64,000 nucleotides of DNA. Origin: Agriotes lineatus (Eukaryota > Arthropoda > Insecta > Coleoptera > Elateridae). Location of the stretch: positions 77,701,061 to 77,765,060 of the forward strand of contig OW679203.1 in the NCBI GenBank assembly GCA_940337035.1, given 5' to 3'. Below are positions 33,791 through 45,061 of the stretch, in pieces. Each line of letters opens with the position of its first letter. Position 1 is the first letter of the stretch. Position numbers and translations under genes: made by a program. The notes beneath the pieces are model-generated. The model was not told the origin of the DNA. It worked only from the letters and a program-made list of their open reading frames with translations, and searched no databases.

Positions 33791-34440
33791 ATGTCTTAAC
33801 AGACATCGATTCTTGTTTTTTTTTCATAAATAACTCAATGAATGTTGTATTTCAGCTCTTGAAGCGTGTGTGGATTATTGGCATAGAAGCAAAACCCCAG
33901 AGAGAAAATCCAGTAGTGTTAAATCACACGATCCTAGCGCCCAATTAACATTTTCTCTTCTTGATATTATGCGCTCTAGATATTTCGTTTACAACAGTGT
34001 TGAGTCTAGATGTCTTCCAAGTCAATTTCATGCAATTCATGGCATCGTTCCAATCACACCCTACTTCAATATTCACACAAAACAGTTACTTTCTATGGAT
34101 ATATCGGCATTTTGTCTTCCCCATGGATTCTGGGTTTTTTTGTCCGAGGGAATTTTCGTCTGGTTATGTCTTAATGAACATCAATTCTTTTTTTTTCTAT
34201 TTCATTGTTGTGTTTTAGCTCTTGAAGCGTTAGTGGATTGTTGTCTGAGTCAAAATCTAGTGGTGTTAAATGACACGACCCAATTGATACTATGTGTTCA
34301 AGATATTTCTTTTGCAACAGTTTGTAACCAGATGTCTTCCAAGTCAGGAATCACACAAAATCGTTACTTCTTGTGGATATGTCTGCAGTTCTTCAATGCA
34401 TCTTGGATTTTCACTTTCCAAGAACGACAATTTTGCTTTT
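33787..34440 (+). repeat. Two tandem copies of a ~370-bp segment
   Basis: Copy 1 starts with TTATGTCTTAACAGACATC (33787) and copy 2 with TTATGTCTTAATGAACATC (about 34158). Both continue through a T-run, a TTTCAG or TTTTAG followed by CTCTTGAAGCGT, and later ATATTTC and GATGTCTTCCAAGTCA. The pyrimidine tract plus AG mimics a splice acceptor in both copies, but the open frames do not match between them. A remnant of the G-rich unit lies between the copies. Confidence 0.75.
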
Positions 34441-34506
34441 AATATAAAATACACAGGCAATTCACAAATTTACAAATGCATTCGTGCATCAGTCATGATC
34501 ATCATC

Positions 34507-34870
34507 ATTAATCCATCAATCCTTTAAGGGCAAGGGATTTTTAATTTTCCAATTCCATCCTGTTGTTTCCACTAGCTCATCACATCATTGTTTTGCAAGT
34601 CTACCTCTGCGACTCGTACTTAGCGTACTTAACGTTTAAGTGATTGAGGGGGACGTGCATCAGTACTGAATGATAATTTAATCAATAACTTTTAGTAATA
34701 CACATGATATGGTGGGGGGGTTGTAGTGGGGTCTTCTTAGGGTTTTTTGTTCAAGGATTTACTGGGTATTTTTTTCCACAGGTTTTTTGTCCAGGGGCTT
34801 TTCGTCCACAAGGGTTTTTTGTTCGGGGGATTTTTTGTCCAGGAATTTTTCATCCAGGGGTTTCAGGGGT
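34507..34870. repeat. LINE tail remnant followed by a second inverted G/T-rich block
   Basis: The part at 34507-34640 repeats the LINE-tail sequence of 33187-33320 (CCACTAGCTCATCACA shared). GATAATTTA and the AGTAATAC...ATATGGTGGG phrase follow, as near 33440-33490. Then G/T-rich units (GGGGTTTTTTGTCC style) run from about 34710 to 34870. The same compound unit therefore occurs twice, 1.2-1.3 kb apart. Confidence 0.75.
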
Positions 34871-35436
34871 TTTCAATCGACATATGTACGAACACTGACG
34901 TAATAGTGGTTGTTTATTCGGAACTTTATGTGTTCTGCAATCGCCTAGCACTGCATAATTAATTCTCCATCTGTCTAGATGCCAATTGTAAAATATGGCT
35001 GCTGTAGGTTTGACAGTACAATTCCAGTTGCTATTGGGACACCCGTTACTAGTTCCTGCAGGATCATTTTTATTGATGGTTGATTGTAACAATCTAATTT
35101 TTTTAAACGATCTTTGTATGACCACCATCCGACCTTGAAGCCTATTATAGTTACAAAGTTGGTTAAGTTAGTAGTTGTGTAGTTCTACAAACATGTTAGA
35201 CCCAGGTTCAAATTTCAAAATGTATTCATACTTCGTTACATATAATAAAAAATATAAATTTTATTCTGAATTTTTATTCTACAATTCCTATGATTGTAAA
35301 AATATCAAATGTAGATTCTTTGTGTGCAAACTCAAAAATAAAAATGATAAATTTAGATCTAGATGAAACTAGAACATATAGTTTCAAAATTAAAAAGTCA
35401 AGACAATCGTTAGATACAAAATATGCATGTATACAA
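34871..35436. other. No gene recognised
   Basis: Short open frames only, with no motifs. AT-rich. Confidence 0.45.
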
Positions 35437-35438
35437 TA

Positions 35439-36697
35439 CAGTGTGTTTCACTTTACATGGAAGCACCCCTGTATTTTCTTTGTTTTTGTATGAATCGATT
35501 TGAATTTTTTACCAGTTGTACAACTCACCAAGAGGCATCTACTCATGTCCTTGAGCGGAAATTACGTTTTTAGCCTGGCCTACTACGATCAAGAACATGG
35601 GTCGTATTGTCAATATTTTGCATCGCGTTAGAGTTACAGCAAAAAGTTATTAAGAAAAGTTGTTTAGAATCAAAAGAATACCCCAAATACCGATTTTCGT
35701 TTAATAATTCGAATTTTTAATTTTTATCCATAAATTTGTCAAAGTCCCAATTTTCAACTTTTAATTTGGTATTAAATGGTGCCATGGAGAAACAACATTT
35801 TTATTATTGTTGCAAACGTCATTAGGTCTTAATAATGGCTGAATTACGTTTAACTGTAGCTGAGAAAGTAGAAATAATTGGAATTAATGGTGAAAATGCA
35901 AGATCCAATAGAGAAGTAGCTAGAATATTTAATGGAAGGCATCCAGGGCGTGCACCAATTTATCCAGGAACTGTTTCAAAAATTAATCAACTTTTTAATT
36001 TAACTGGAAATGTTGTTAAGCCCAGACCGAGAAGAATAGTTCGAGAGCATCCCTCGGAGGAAATGATTTTGGCGGTTTATGACGCTAATCCTCCTGAGAT
36101 ATGGCATTAAATGTAACTATTGCACTATCGAAAATGTTCCGCTGCTTGCATCTTCAGAAACTAAGTGCTAGAAAAAATAGGTGCACGCCCTGGATGCCTT
36201 CCATTAAATATTCTAGCTACTTCTCTATTGGATCTTGCATTTTCACCATTAATTCCAATTTTTTCTACTTTCTCAGATACAGTTAAACGTAATTCAGCCA
36301 TTATTAAGACCTAATGACGTTTGCAACAATAATAAAAATGTTGTTTCTCCATAGCACCATTTAATACCAAATTAAAAGTTGAAAATTGGGACTTTGACAA
36401 ATTTAAGGATAAAAATTAAAAATTCGAATTATTAAACGAAAATCGGTATTTGGGGTATTCTTTTGATTCTAAACAACTTTTCTTAATAACTTTTTGCTGT
36501 AACTCTAACGCGATGCAAAATATTAATACTACGACCCACGTTCTTGATCGTAGTAGGCAAGGCTAAAAACGTCATTTGCGCTCAAGGACATGAATAGATG
36601 CCTCTTGGTGAGTTGTATAACTGGTAAAAAATTCAAATCGATTTATACAAAAGCACAGAAAATACAGGGGTGCTTCCATGTAAAGTGAAACACACTG
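35439..36697. mobile_element. Foldback mariner derivative with the transposase start in both arms
   Basis: Arms 35439-35957 and 36180-36697 are near-identical reverse complements, beginning CAGTGTGTTTCACTTTACAT and flanked by TA (35437-35438 and 36698-36699). Each arm contains about 120 bases of the 5' end of a mariner/IS630 transposase gene (from ATGGCTGAATTACG to GGGCGTGCACC). The terminal repeat therefore extends from non-coding sequence into coding sequence. The ~220-bp centre holds a little more of the gene on one side only. It is clearly non-autonomous. Confidence 0.9.
35835..36110 (+). pseudogene. Mariner/IS630 transposase N-terminal fragment
   Basis: The 91-residue frame reads MAELRLTVAEKVEIIGINGE, SNREVARIFNGRHPGR and a TVSKINQLFNLTGNV helix region. 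This is the DUF4817-type helix-turn-helix N-terminus that binds the inverted repeats in this transposase family. It ends shortly after EEMILAVYDANPPE, where the catalytic domain should begin. The first 40 or so codons are duplicated in inverted orientation at 36180-36300. It could at most yield a DNA-binding fragment, potentially a repressor of related elements, which is speculation. Confidence 0.85.
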
Positions 36698-36701
36698 TAT
36701 A

Positions 36702-39130
36702 TACAGTGTGCTTGTCCATCCTTCATGGAAATTTGTGAAACACTGATACATTTTCAAACTTAGAAGTCCAAAATATTCACACAATTTGGCTTGGAGTCAA
36801 TATAGTCAAGAATAGTAACGATACATAATTGATATACAGCTCTAGTGCATTCATAGTATGTAGAAATGGTTTTATTCCATCACTAACTCGATGCAATTCC
36901 TATCAATGTGATCTTAACATATTTAGGGTAGTGGGTGTTCATTTATGTACATGTAGCGAATGTAAACAGAATTAACAAAATGTTAACCTTGCAATGCTTA
37001 CATTTGTAAGCAATTGTAACAGTTTTCTTAATTAGTGTTTTCACGCTGCAGAAGTTGGCTAGCCTGGATCACTAACATAGAGCTTCCCAGAAATTCTAAT
37101 TGTTTAAATTTATGAAAATATGAAGGGGAATTCCAGTATTTTAATTTTAAAATAAACACTTGCATGAATAGCTCTGTCATATACCAAAAACCAAAAGGAA
37201 GCCGTTTTTGTAGTGATCGTGTAATTATTAGTAAACATCGATTTAAACATTTTTTTGGTTATGTTATAAAATATTAATTTTTAATAAGAATAACATACAG
37301 TAAATCAGTTAGTTCAATGCTCACAGAAGGGTCTTGCTATCGTTTTGATTTTTATATACCTACACATTTTTGTCCCAGTTATGTCGATTGCCAAAAAAAC
37401 GCTTTAAATATATACATACAAAATAAAAATAACTTTGTAAACTTACGCTAGGGATTTAAGAGCTAATTTGCCGTAAATTTATATATCATTTAACGAAATT
37501 CCATGTTTAAACAAGTGTAATTTAACCTCACCTTTTTACGTTAGCATCAGCTTTACCACTACAGTATCATGTGTCATCAATTATTTACACAATTGATTGA
37601 TATAAGAATGAGCTTTACGTTTTAATATTTTTTAAGCGTGTAAGGTTGATTTATTAATATAATTATTAATTTACTGTAAATAAAACTGCTTCTTGTTGAG
37701 CACTATGCTAGGTTTGCTTATCTACTCCATGTTGTGGAGTACATAATTGTGATAACTCAAAATTATTCTTCTGCAAGTAACATATAAAAAAATATTCAAC
37801 CAACTAGAACTAGACCATGGTTCTACCCGATTGTTCTAACTTGCCTAGAATGGGATTGTAAGTTATTTTTTAACGTTTCTAATGTATATTTAAACCGTCT
37901 TCTGTTATCTGTAAGAAATACGTTTATATTTTTAGAATTGTGCGCAAAGTGCCGTTTACTGTATGTAGTTCTGTTTATTGGTGTTTTATGAAAGTTCATT
38001 TTTTTCTGACGTTTGTAATGTTAACTTAATTAATCTGTATAAAATTAAAAACTCTTTAGTTATTTACTTTTATATATGCAAGACCTATACCTACATTTAT
38101 AAATAAATAAAAGTGCATTGTAAGACTGAAGGCGTTATTTGGGTTTTCTTTCGCTTACACGCGGTTGCTGCAACGTAACAAATCGATCATTGCATATTCA
38201 ATTGAAACACACTTTCTAACCTTGAAAAACGAACGGAATTAAGGATTCATTCTACATATTATAAAAATGTGTGTGAACTACTAGTTTTGTTTGTTATTTT
38301 AAAGTGGTTAACTATCTCTAAACGAAGAGATTTTTTTACAGTTCTTCAGTTTCATTGTTGGTGCTACAATATTTTACAGAGTTTTTAGAATTTACAGGTA
38401 AGTACGTCACTTTCTCATTGCTTAAGCATAAGTATGCGGTCACTGTAAGAGTGTTGCCATTTCTAAGGACAATTTGTTGAATATTAAATAACTCGCTCAC
38501 CTGTTCCTGCCAAGTGGCAGAAATTAGTGAATATCAGCAGAAAAATATGAGTCCGTTTTTTTAAAGCAGTATGTTTTAATGCATTCTTTTAATCAAGTTT
38601 GACATTTAAGTATAAATGTAGCTGCATTCATAAATTAGGAACTATTCCATAGCCATACTAGATGAAAATTTTAACAGAAATATTCTTTGCAATAATATAA
38701 ACATCAGATATGGAACACTATGAAGTTAGTTGCAATCACCTGCTCCATCTAGCATGAGACTAGCCAACTAATTACAGTTTCCTACAAAAAAAATTATTAT
38801 AAGAATCTCAGTTACAGAATTATAAATTAATGTAGAATGTAACTCAAGCCCAAATAAGAAACTTAAAAGCAAGGGAACGCTTTTATATAAACAACGAATT
38901 TATGAACTGAATCTGGACTAAATTTATAATTATTAAAAAAACATAATTCAAATATAAATATGTAAATTGTAACCCATTTTCACTTCATATGGGCACTATA
39001 TGTTTAATTAATAATTCTAAATAATATATAGCCTTGTACCGTTCAGAATACTGTCTATTGTTATGTTCAGTTCTAGGAAATTTCCGTTACGGGAGCTTTC
39101 ACTGTATATAGTGAAGGGAAAATAATTAAA
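36702..39130. other. AT-rich intergenic DNA, no gene recognised
   Basis: No coding motif, RNA gene or terminal repeat was recognised. The sequence right after the foldback element (TACAGTGTGCTTGTCC near 36702) looks like another partial terminus. About 30 bases near 38640-38670 repeat those at 9935-9975. Confidence 0.5.
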
Positions 39131-39202
39131 GTTTTGACACAGACTGACGCAAAACCTAACCTGCTAACCTCGAATTTGACAGAGACTTACAGTGCCACCA
39201 GC
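39131..39202 (+). repeat. Palindromic repeat family, half copy
   Basis: GACGCAAAACCTAACCTGCT through ACTTACAGTGCCACCA matches one arm of the repeats at 9.7 kb and 42.7 kb. The second arm is absent. Confidence 0.7.
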
Positions 39203-40013
39203 ACAAACAAATATTTCAAAGCCAAGCTTGATTTCATTGTCGTTTGCTCCCATGTTAGTTTTGTTAATTTAGTATTCAACACTACCACCCCGTCAGATTT
39301 TTACATAAAAACTGTTTTAGAATATGTCTATAGTTTGCTCAAAATTATAGTTTGTCAGCAGATTCACTGCACTGGTTGAGGCAAAAAGTACCGAGAGAAA
39401 CTTTAAAAATATTTTTTTGGTATTCACAATTAAGCCATTCTATTTGAGTGAGCAACAAGAATAGAATAGTCAGACTTTCACTGTTAGATAACTCATTCAT
39501 AAATTTCGCTTTAATTCGATTTAGTAATTGGCATTAAAATACTAGCTTTTTAGTCCACCACATATAATATGTTCACATCTTTTTTGTATGAAGGTTGACC
39601 ATGGATTTTTGTTATTAAGTTGGACATGAGCAGAGCCGTAATTTTTATTTTGTTTTTTAACCTGTATAACCTCCAACAAATTTACTGTCATTTGGAAAAA
39701 TAGAATATTGTTGCCAGATGGACTGTTTATTTTAAATATACCACTCCCTATAACATAAACCAATGAAAAATGGTGCAAATGCATAGTTACGCATGTACTA
39801 ACTTTTGATAATGTACATAGCAACGGTGATAATCATTACTTTCTTGACTAATAACCGATAGTCAAAAATACCTTCACAAACATCGCGTTATGCTGAAAGT
39901 ACAATCATAGTCATAGCAACCACACTAACTGTACTTTTAATATTTATAAATAAACTTTTCAAACGTTGTTTATTGACTTGTGATATAATCTAGCCGAATG
40001 CAACTCGTGTCTT

Positions 40014-40115
40014 CTTGATTATCAAATAATTTCTGTTTCCATTCGTTCTTCGGACTCGCGTAATTGCCAAACTACATATCTCATGTAAACAGAAATAATT
40101 ATTTGATAATCAAGA
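40014..40115. repeat. Inverted repeat, ~20-bp arms
   Basis: CTTGATTATCAAATAATTTC at about 40014 is matched by its inverted copy ending ATTTGATAATCAAG at about 40113, with a TCTGTTTcC/GTAAACAGA inner pair. Probably a short MITE. Confidence 0.65.
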
Positions 40116-40148
40116 ACCCACTAGTTGCATTATATATGATAGTATGGT

Positions 40149-40270
40149 TGGCGCCATCGAAATGTAAATGGATTCTCCTTGCCATGGCATTTTTTCTGAA
40201 TTATTTACTACAATAAAAATCAGAAAAAATGGCATGGCAGCAAGAATCCCTTCACATTTCGATGGCGCCA
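40149..40270. repeat. Hairpin with ~50-bp near-perfect arms
   Basis: TTGGCGCCATCGAAATGT (left) and its inverted copy (right) continue into TTGCCATGGCATTTTTTCTGA and its complement, with a few mismatches and a loop of about 20-25 bases. The shape suits either a MITE or an inverted-repeat transcript. It lies 35 bp from the preceding inverted repeat. Confidence 0.8.
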
Positions 40271-40593
40271 ACTGTACATGTGAAGAAATCAAAATTACTA
40301 TTTTCTAGTTCCATTTTCTGTTCTGCTTAATAAATGGCAACTTTGCAATTGAAGGTGTTTTGTCATGGTTTCTAATCTAAATGCATTATCTGGAAACCAT
40401 AACCTTTATACAAAAAGGATGTGAACGGAGTACAGGTGACTTTTTCTAATTGAAATAATTTTTGCATTTTAAAGTTGAATTGTAAATAAAAAAGGAAATT
40501 TTTAATAGACAAAGCACACCACAAGAAAAATAACTTGTCTAGGGAAATTTTTAGTAATGCAAATTACATTAATTCGCAAAGAAAAAAGAACAT

Positions 40594-40675
40594 TGCTGTC
40601 GTTAGGATTTAAACCTATGCTCCTAGGGGCAAACTGATTGCTAGTCAGACACTATAACCACTCGGCTAAGAAGAC
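40594..40675 (-). tRNA. tRNA-Ser-like sequence, probable pseudogene or SINE head
   Basis: The minus strand has an A box (TAGCCGAGTGGT), an anticodon stem CTGA...TCAG around the loop CTAGCAA, an extended variable arm and a B box (GGTTTAAATCC). The long variable arm and body resemble tRNA-Ser, yet the loop reads as anticodon AGC (alanine). The acceptor stem pairs poorly. Its A-box to anticodon part resembles the SINE-like head at 14.4 kb (both have GACTAGYAATC). I consider it non-functional as a tRNA. Confidence 0.55.
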
Positions 40676-42045
40676 TAACGTACTTGCTTATTGTTGCTAA
40701 TGAAGGGTATGGTGATGACAGGACCGATCACGAATTACTATAAAAACGTGACACACACAAGCAAGCAGGCCCTGCACAACATGCGAGTGTCTATAAAAGA
40801 TTGTGTGGTCAAAAGGGTTTTGAAAGTAAACGTTAATGAGCAGCAACATTGTTTTATGACCAATACTAATTAATTTAAGATTAACCAACATAACCTTCAA
40901 ACAAATTTTGTCATTCTGTAAGGATACCATTGCAGTTGAAACTAATGCAATCAAAATTATTATGACAATGGGAACAAACGTGTTTACAATATTAGCTGTC
41001 AGAATAAGTTGGTCACAACGCTTGAGGAGTGGCATCGTTCATAGCCCTCTTGACCAGACAATCTTTTATAGACACTCCGTATAAGGATTTAATCGATTAT
41101 CCTGTATTTATTCTTTCACCAATCTTTTTACAAATTCTATATCCATTTGACGTGAGGGATGTGAATACTTTTTCCAGAATATAAAGTTATAATCTCTGTA
41201 CGATGGTGCAGTTGATTTGCCACTTTGATCTGCTTCGTATTCTTGTTTTGTGTTGCTCAAATGAAAGTAGGTGTAGCTGAAAATGTATTTTATTCGCAAC
41301 CATATATGTAATAAGATCATTACTGACTTTTAAAAAGTTCGAAAATGAGCTATTCCCAACTTAACTTTCCAACCGGTCGGAAAAGTGATGCCGGTTGGAA
41401 ATGAATCCATTCCCGACCGCTGTGTCGGTAGGGACAATGGCAATCTCGTTGATCCACTCATGCGCGATCTATTCCCGACCGGTGAGTAGGTAGGGACACT
41501 GGGAATCTCGTTGATCCATTCATGCGCGTCACAACCTGTCTTATCATAATATAATAATTTTTCCAATTATTGTTTAGAATAAAGTGGTTGCGAATAAATA
41601 GTATACATACCACGGTGAAAAGTTTCCTTCCTTTCTCGAGATAAAAACTACTTAATCTCTCGACAGGAATGAAACACTTGCACCTCGGTATGTAATATAC
41701 TATTATATCTTTGTTAATAGTCTGGGATGCCAAAGTATACCACCATCCATTCTCCTCCTGATTTTCAGGCAGCGTGTTGGGCCAATTTGTTAAAATTAAG
41801 TTTAAAAAAGTAAATATCTACGAAAAGGTATATGCAGTATTGATGAGTACCTTGAGCAAGAGACTACTGAAATAAGTAATACAGAACAAAGCTTTACACA
41901 TGGTAAAATACATATCAAATAACGTAGGAGTCAGAAACATTTTCCAGGTTAATTTGAAGAGGAAACGAAATGTTTAAGATACAAAAAGTGTATAGTAAGC
42001 GAATATAAATGTAACACACGATTGTAATTACAATATTGTTAACTA
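40676..42045. other. No gene recognised
   Basis: AT-rich DNA with a tandem duplication at 41407-41529. TTTTATTCGCAACCATATATG near 41288 repeats a phrase at about 3134 close to the end of the R1-like LINE. Confidence 0.4.
41407..41529 (+). repeat. Tandem duplication, 62-bp period
   Basis: Two adjacent copies share ATTCCCGACCG, GGTAGGGACA and ATCTCGTTGATCCA, ending CATGCGCG. Copies are roughly 85 percent identical by eye. Confidence 0.85.
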
Positions 42046-42728
42046 GTCGTTTTGGAACTAGGCGAGACACATTTTAATTAATCAGACCAATCAGACTGTG
42101 AGGTTAGATGACGTAAGTAGCTGTCAGAGTCAGAATGACAAATCACTATTAAGAAAATAAATAGGTAGGTCATAACATTAAACAAATTTTAATTATTTTA
42201 ACACAATACAAAATGGCAAATGTAATTAAAATAAGAACATTAGGAATGAAGGCCAAAACTGAAGGAGACCAAGGTAACCTAAAATTAGATATTGATGCAT
42301 TAAGGGAGATATGAATATGTTTTTTTCCCTAAGGTTAACATGTGTTACAGACCGAGGGCTCTGGCCGAAGGTAAAGAACATGAATATCTCCCGTGGTGCA
42401 TACAATATTTTATTTACTAGCATATTAGTAAGAATACTATGAAATGTCATAATGGCATTTAAAATTAGAATATGTAAGTAACATCAAGGATTGACTCATT
42501 GTACGGTAGCTAAGACGTTATTTGTAGTTGCATAGTTACCATGAGTTTGAGGGAGAAATAATTTGACAAGTCCCTTGGGAGTAGTAAATAAATTAATTTT
42601 TTCCATGACCGAGAGTAGAAGATGGTTTCTATAGCATCAAAATTGTGACAGAAGTAAAACATTTACTCCATAGAGACAAAATAAGACAAAAATTTCCCTA
42701 GGGAGTTTGCATTATGACTGAAACAAAA

Positions 42729-42840
42729 ATTATGTCAAATTCGAGGTTAGCAGGTTAGGTTTTGCGTCAGTCTGTGTCAAAACTGATGCAAAACCTAACC
42801 TGATAACCTCGAATTTAACATAGACTTACAGTGCCACCAA
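42729..42840. repeat. Palindromic repeat family, copy 3
   Basis: TATGTCAAATTCGAGGTTAG through GCGTCAGTCTGTGTC is followed by its inverted copy, ending AACATAGACTTACAGTGCCA. The arms are about 50 bp with a few differences. The same family occurs at 9.7 kb and 39.1 kb. Confidence 0.8.
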
Positions 42841-44112
42841 CTTTAAAATTTAAAAATGTCAATAAATTACGATTTAAAAAACAGGTTTGTAGTTTTAAAT
42901 CTTTCTGCAAAGAGAAAAAAATAGTATATACAATTCGGAGAGACTGCTATTTTGCTACAGTGCTATGTGACTCTCGGGCTTCGCCCTCGAGTCACAAATT
43001 GCACCTCAGCAAAATAACGCATTTCTCTCCCTCATTGCATAATCTACTATGTAAATTGTCAGCGCGGCAGGCAGACAGGGTTCAAAACATCATCCAACAA
43101 AATTCACTGTCAGTTTGGCCAACCTTACAACAGTTTGACAGGTATTCTAGCAAGAAAAAATAACTTTAGCTGTAGCCCGCGGCCCATGCCGCATTTAAAG
43201 TTTCGTGCGTTAGTGTGAGATGCGCGCAGATCTTCCTGTCACGAAGCCACCCGAACCTGTGTCGGAAATTGATTTGTAAATGTGGGTTTAAACGGATCGT
43301 TTGGACTCATTCAGCAAGGAAATAATAAACCCTCCTCATCATTAAATGAAATGTACTTGTGTTTGTAGTTTTAAAAAACACAACCAATAGGCATAATAAG
43401 TAATTGTTTTCTGTGATAATATCGCTATTAAAAGTAATAGGAAGTTTGTTTATAAAAACCCGAAAATTGTAACCGTCGAATGCAACCATGCCCGTTTAAC
43501 ACGGCATGTAGTGTTGTGCATTATTATAAATATATTATCAATTCACGAAACGCATGAACTGTCAATGTCAAAATTTTGTAATATTTGCTGAGTGTATCTG
43601 GAAATTACAGTTTTTTAATGTACTTCAGATCTAGTAATTTCTAGTAATATTTAAGGTTATGTTACATGTGTCAAAAGTCAAAACTATTTTCTTCTAGTTT
43701 TTCTTTGTAATAATCAACTATAGCCTCCCCCCCCCCCCCCAAGTAATAAAACCCTCTTTCGTTTCTGTTCCATTGCAGTTGAAGTGTATTCACAAAAGTT
43801 AAAGAATTTGGAAGATTATTTTTTTACAAAAAGGTGTGACATAAGTCAAGTTTTTAAATTTGAAACATTTCAGTGCTGCAAAAATCAGCAAGCAGAAGTT
43901 CCAAAACAGAATTTAAACAAGGTACCAACTTGACAGCGTTTTGACAGTTCACGAGTTTTGTGAATGGATAGTAGCTATGATCTCTTGTACTTTTGCAGTT
44001 TTGAAAGTGATACTTTTTTTCATGAATTTGCAGTTTGATAACGAGGGCGGACTCCGAGTTAATCAAGCAAATGAATGAAAAAAAGGACTTTCAAAATGTG
44101 TTGTACACGTAG

Positions 44113-44303
44113 TTTTTTGCATAGTGATCTCTTGGTCGAAATTTAGTCGAAAAGGACTTCGGTATTGACTACTGTCAAATTGACACGTTAATAAAATAGT
44201 TAAAGTTGTATTTTTTTCACGATTTTTGCGTTAAAAAAAGTGGAACTTTCAATACGATTTTTTGTTAAAAAAGGTGACTTTCACGATCACTATGCAAAAA
44301 ATA
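44113..44303. repeat. Inverted repeat with TTTTTTGCATAGTGATC ends
   Basis: TTTTTTGCATAGTGATC at 44113 recurs inverted as GATCACTATGCAAAAAA near 44285-44303, and the inside is AT-rich. Possible MITE; the target duplication is not resolved. Confidence 0.6.
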
Positions 44304-45061
44304 AATTTAGTTCCTCTTTGAAATGACCTACAGCAATCAAAGCATTAAATAATTGTAGGTTATGTCACAGATTTTTGAAAGTATCAATATTATTTTATTG
44401 AATTCGTGTCATACTATTTGTATAATATTGTAATCAGAACTATGTAAGTTTCAGTTACATATCTTATGTCAAACTAAATCGTACCTAGTCTTAACAAATT
44501 TATATTTCAAAATAACAAAACGGCCTTTGTGACAAATGCAATATTATGCCAGGAAGAACTTAATAAATTAGTGTAAAACCGTCGACATACTGAGAATTTG
44601 TAAATTTTTTACCATTGTGTTGTGCCTCTGCTGTTGGATCTTCTGTTAGGTCTGTTTATTAAATTAGTCAGAGGTATTAAATTAACAATTATACAGTGTA
44701 TTATAAGCTCAATTACTCACAGAAAATATTTTTCCAACTTTTTAAATTATTTTGAAATTACTTGTGCCTTTGCACACCATTTTTTAATTCTTGAAAGCAG
44801 TTTCTAGCGGGTGTTTTTATTTCATTGCAGCATTCATGAAATTGCTCATTAATCGGAAATCACTTTGACTTAAATTAAGCTTAATTTTTACTGACAAGTC
44901 GCTATAAGGAATTACGATTTTTTTTTATTGTGTTGATAAATTTTAAATTTCCCTCCATGCAAAATGAAACCTTTAAACATTTAAAGTTGCAAACGAATGT
45001 GCTGCCAACAAATCAGTGCTGCCAATATAAATCTAGTCCCTCGCCTAGTTCCAAACGGCTA

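Larger units (their letters stand above)
39203..40593. other. No gene recognised; contains two hairpins
   Basis: AT-rich DNA. Apart from the hairpins listed separately, I see no coding signature. Confidence 0.4.
42046..45059. mobile_element. Possible 3-kb element with ~20-bp inverted ends and TA target
   Basis: GTCGTTTTGGAACTAGGCGA (42046) and the inverted CTCGCCTAGTTCCAAACGGC (ending 45059) pair with one or two differences. Both are bounded by TA (42044-42045 and 45060-45061). The interior has no transposase. It contains the palindromic repeat at 42729, a poly-C run at about 43727-43740 and a hairpin at 44113. It may be a large non-autonomous Tc1/mariner-type element, or two termini brought together by chance. 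Confidence 0.5.

Noticed and set aside
33870..34442. 190-residue open frame
   Set aside because: It spans two tandem copies of a non-coding 370-bp segment that would be read in different frames. No domain is recognisable.
2987..43740. Poly-C runs near 2987-3000 and 43727-43740, considered as sequencing artefacts or regulatory tracts
   Set aside because: One lies inside a hAT MITE and the other in AT-rich DNA. Homopolymers of this size are common and nothing indicates a function.
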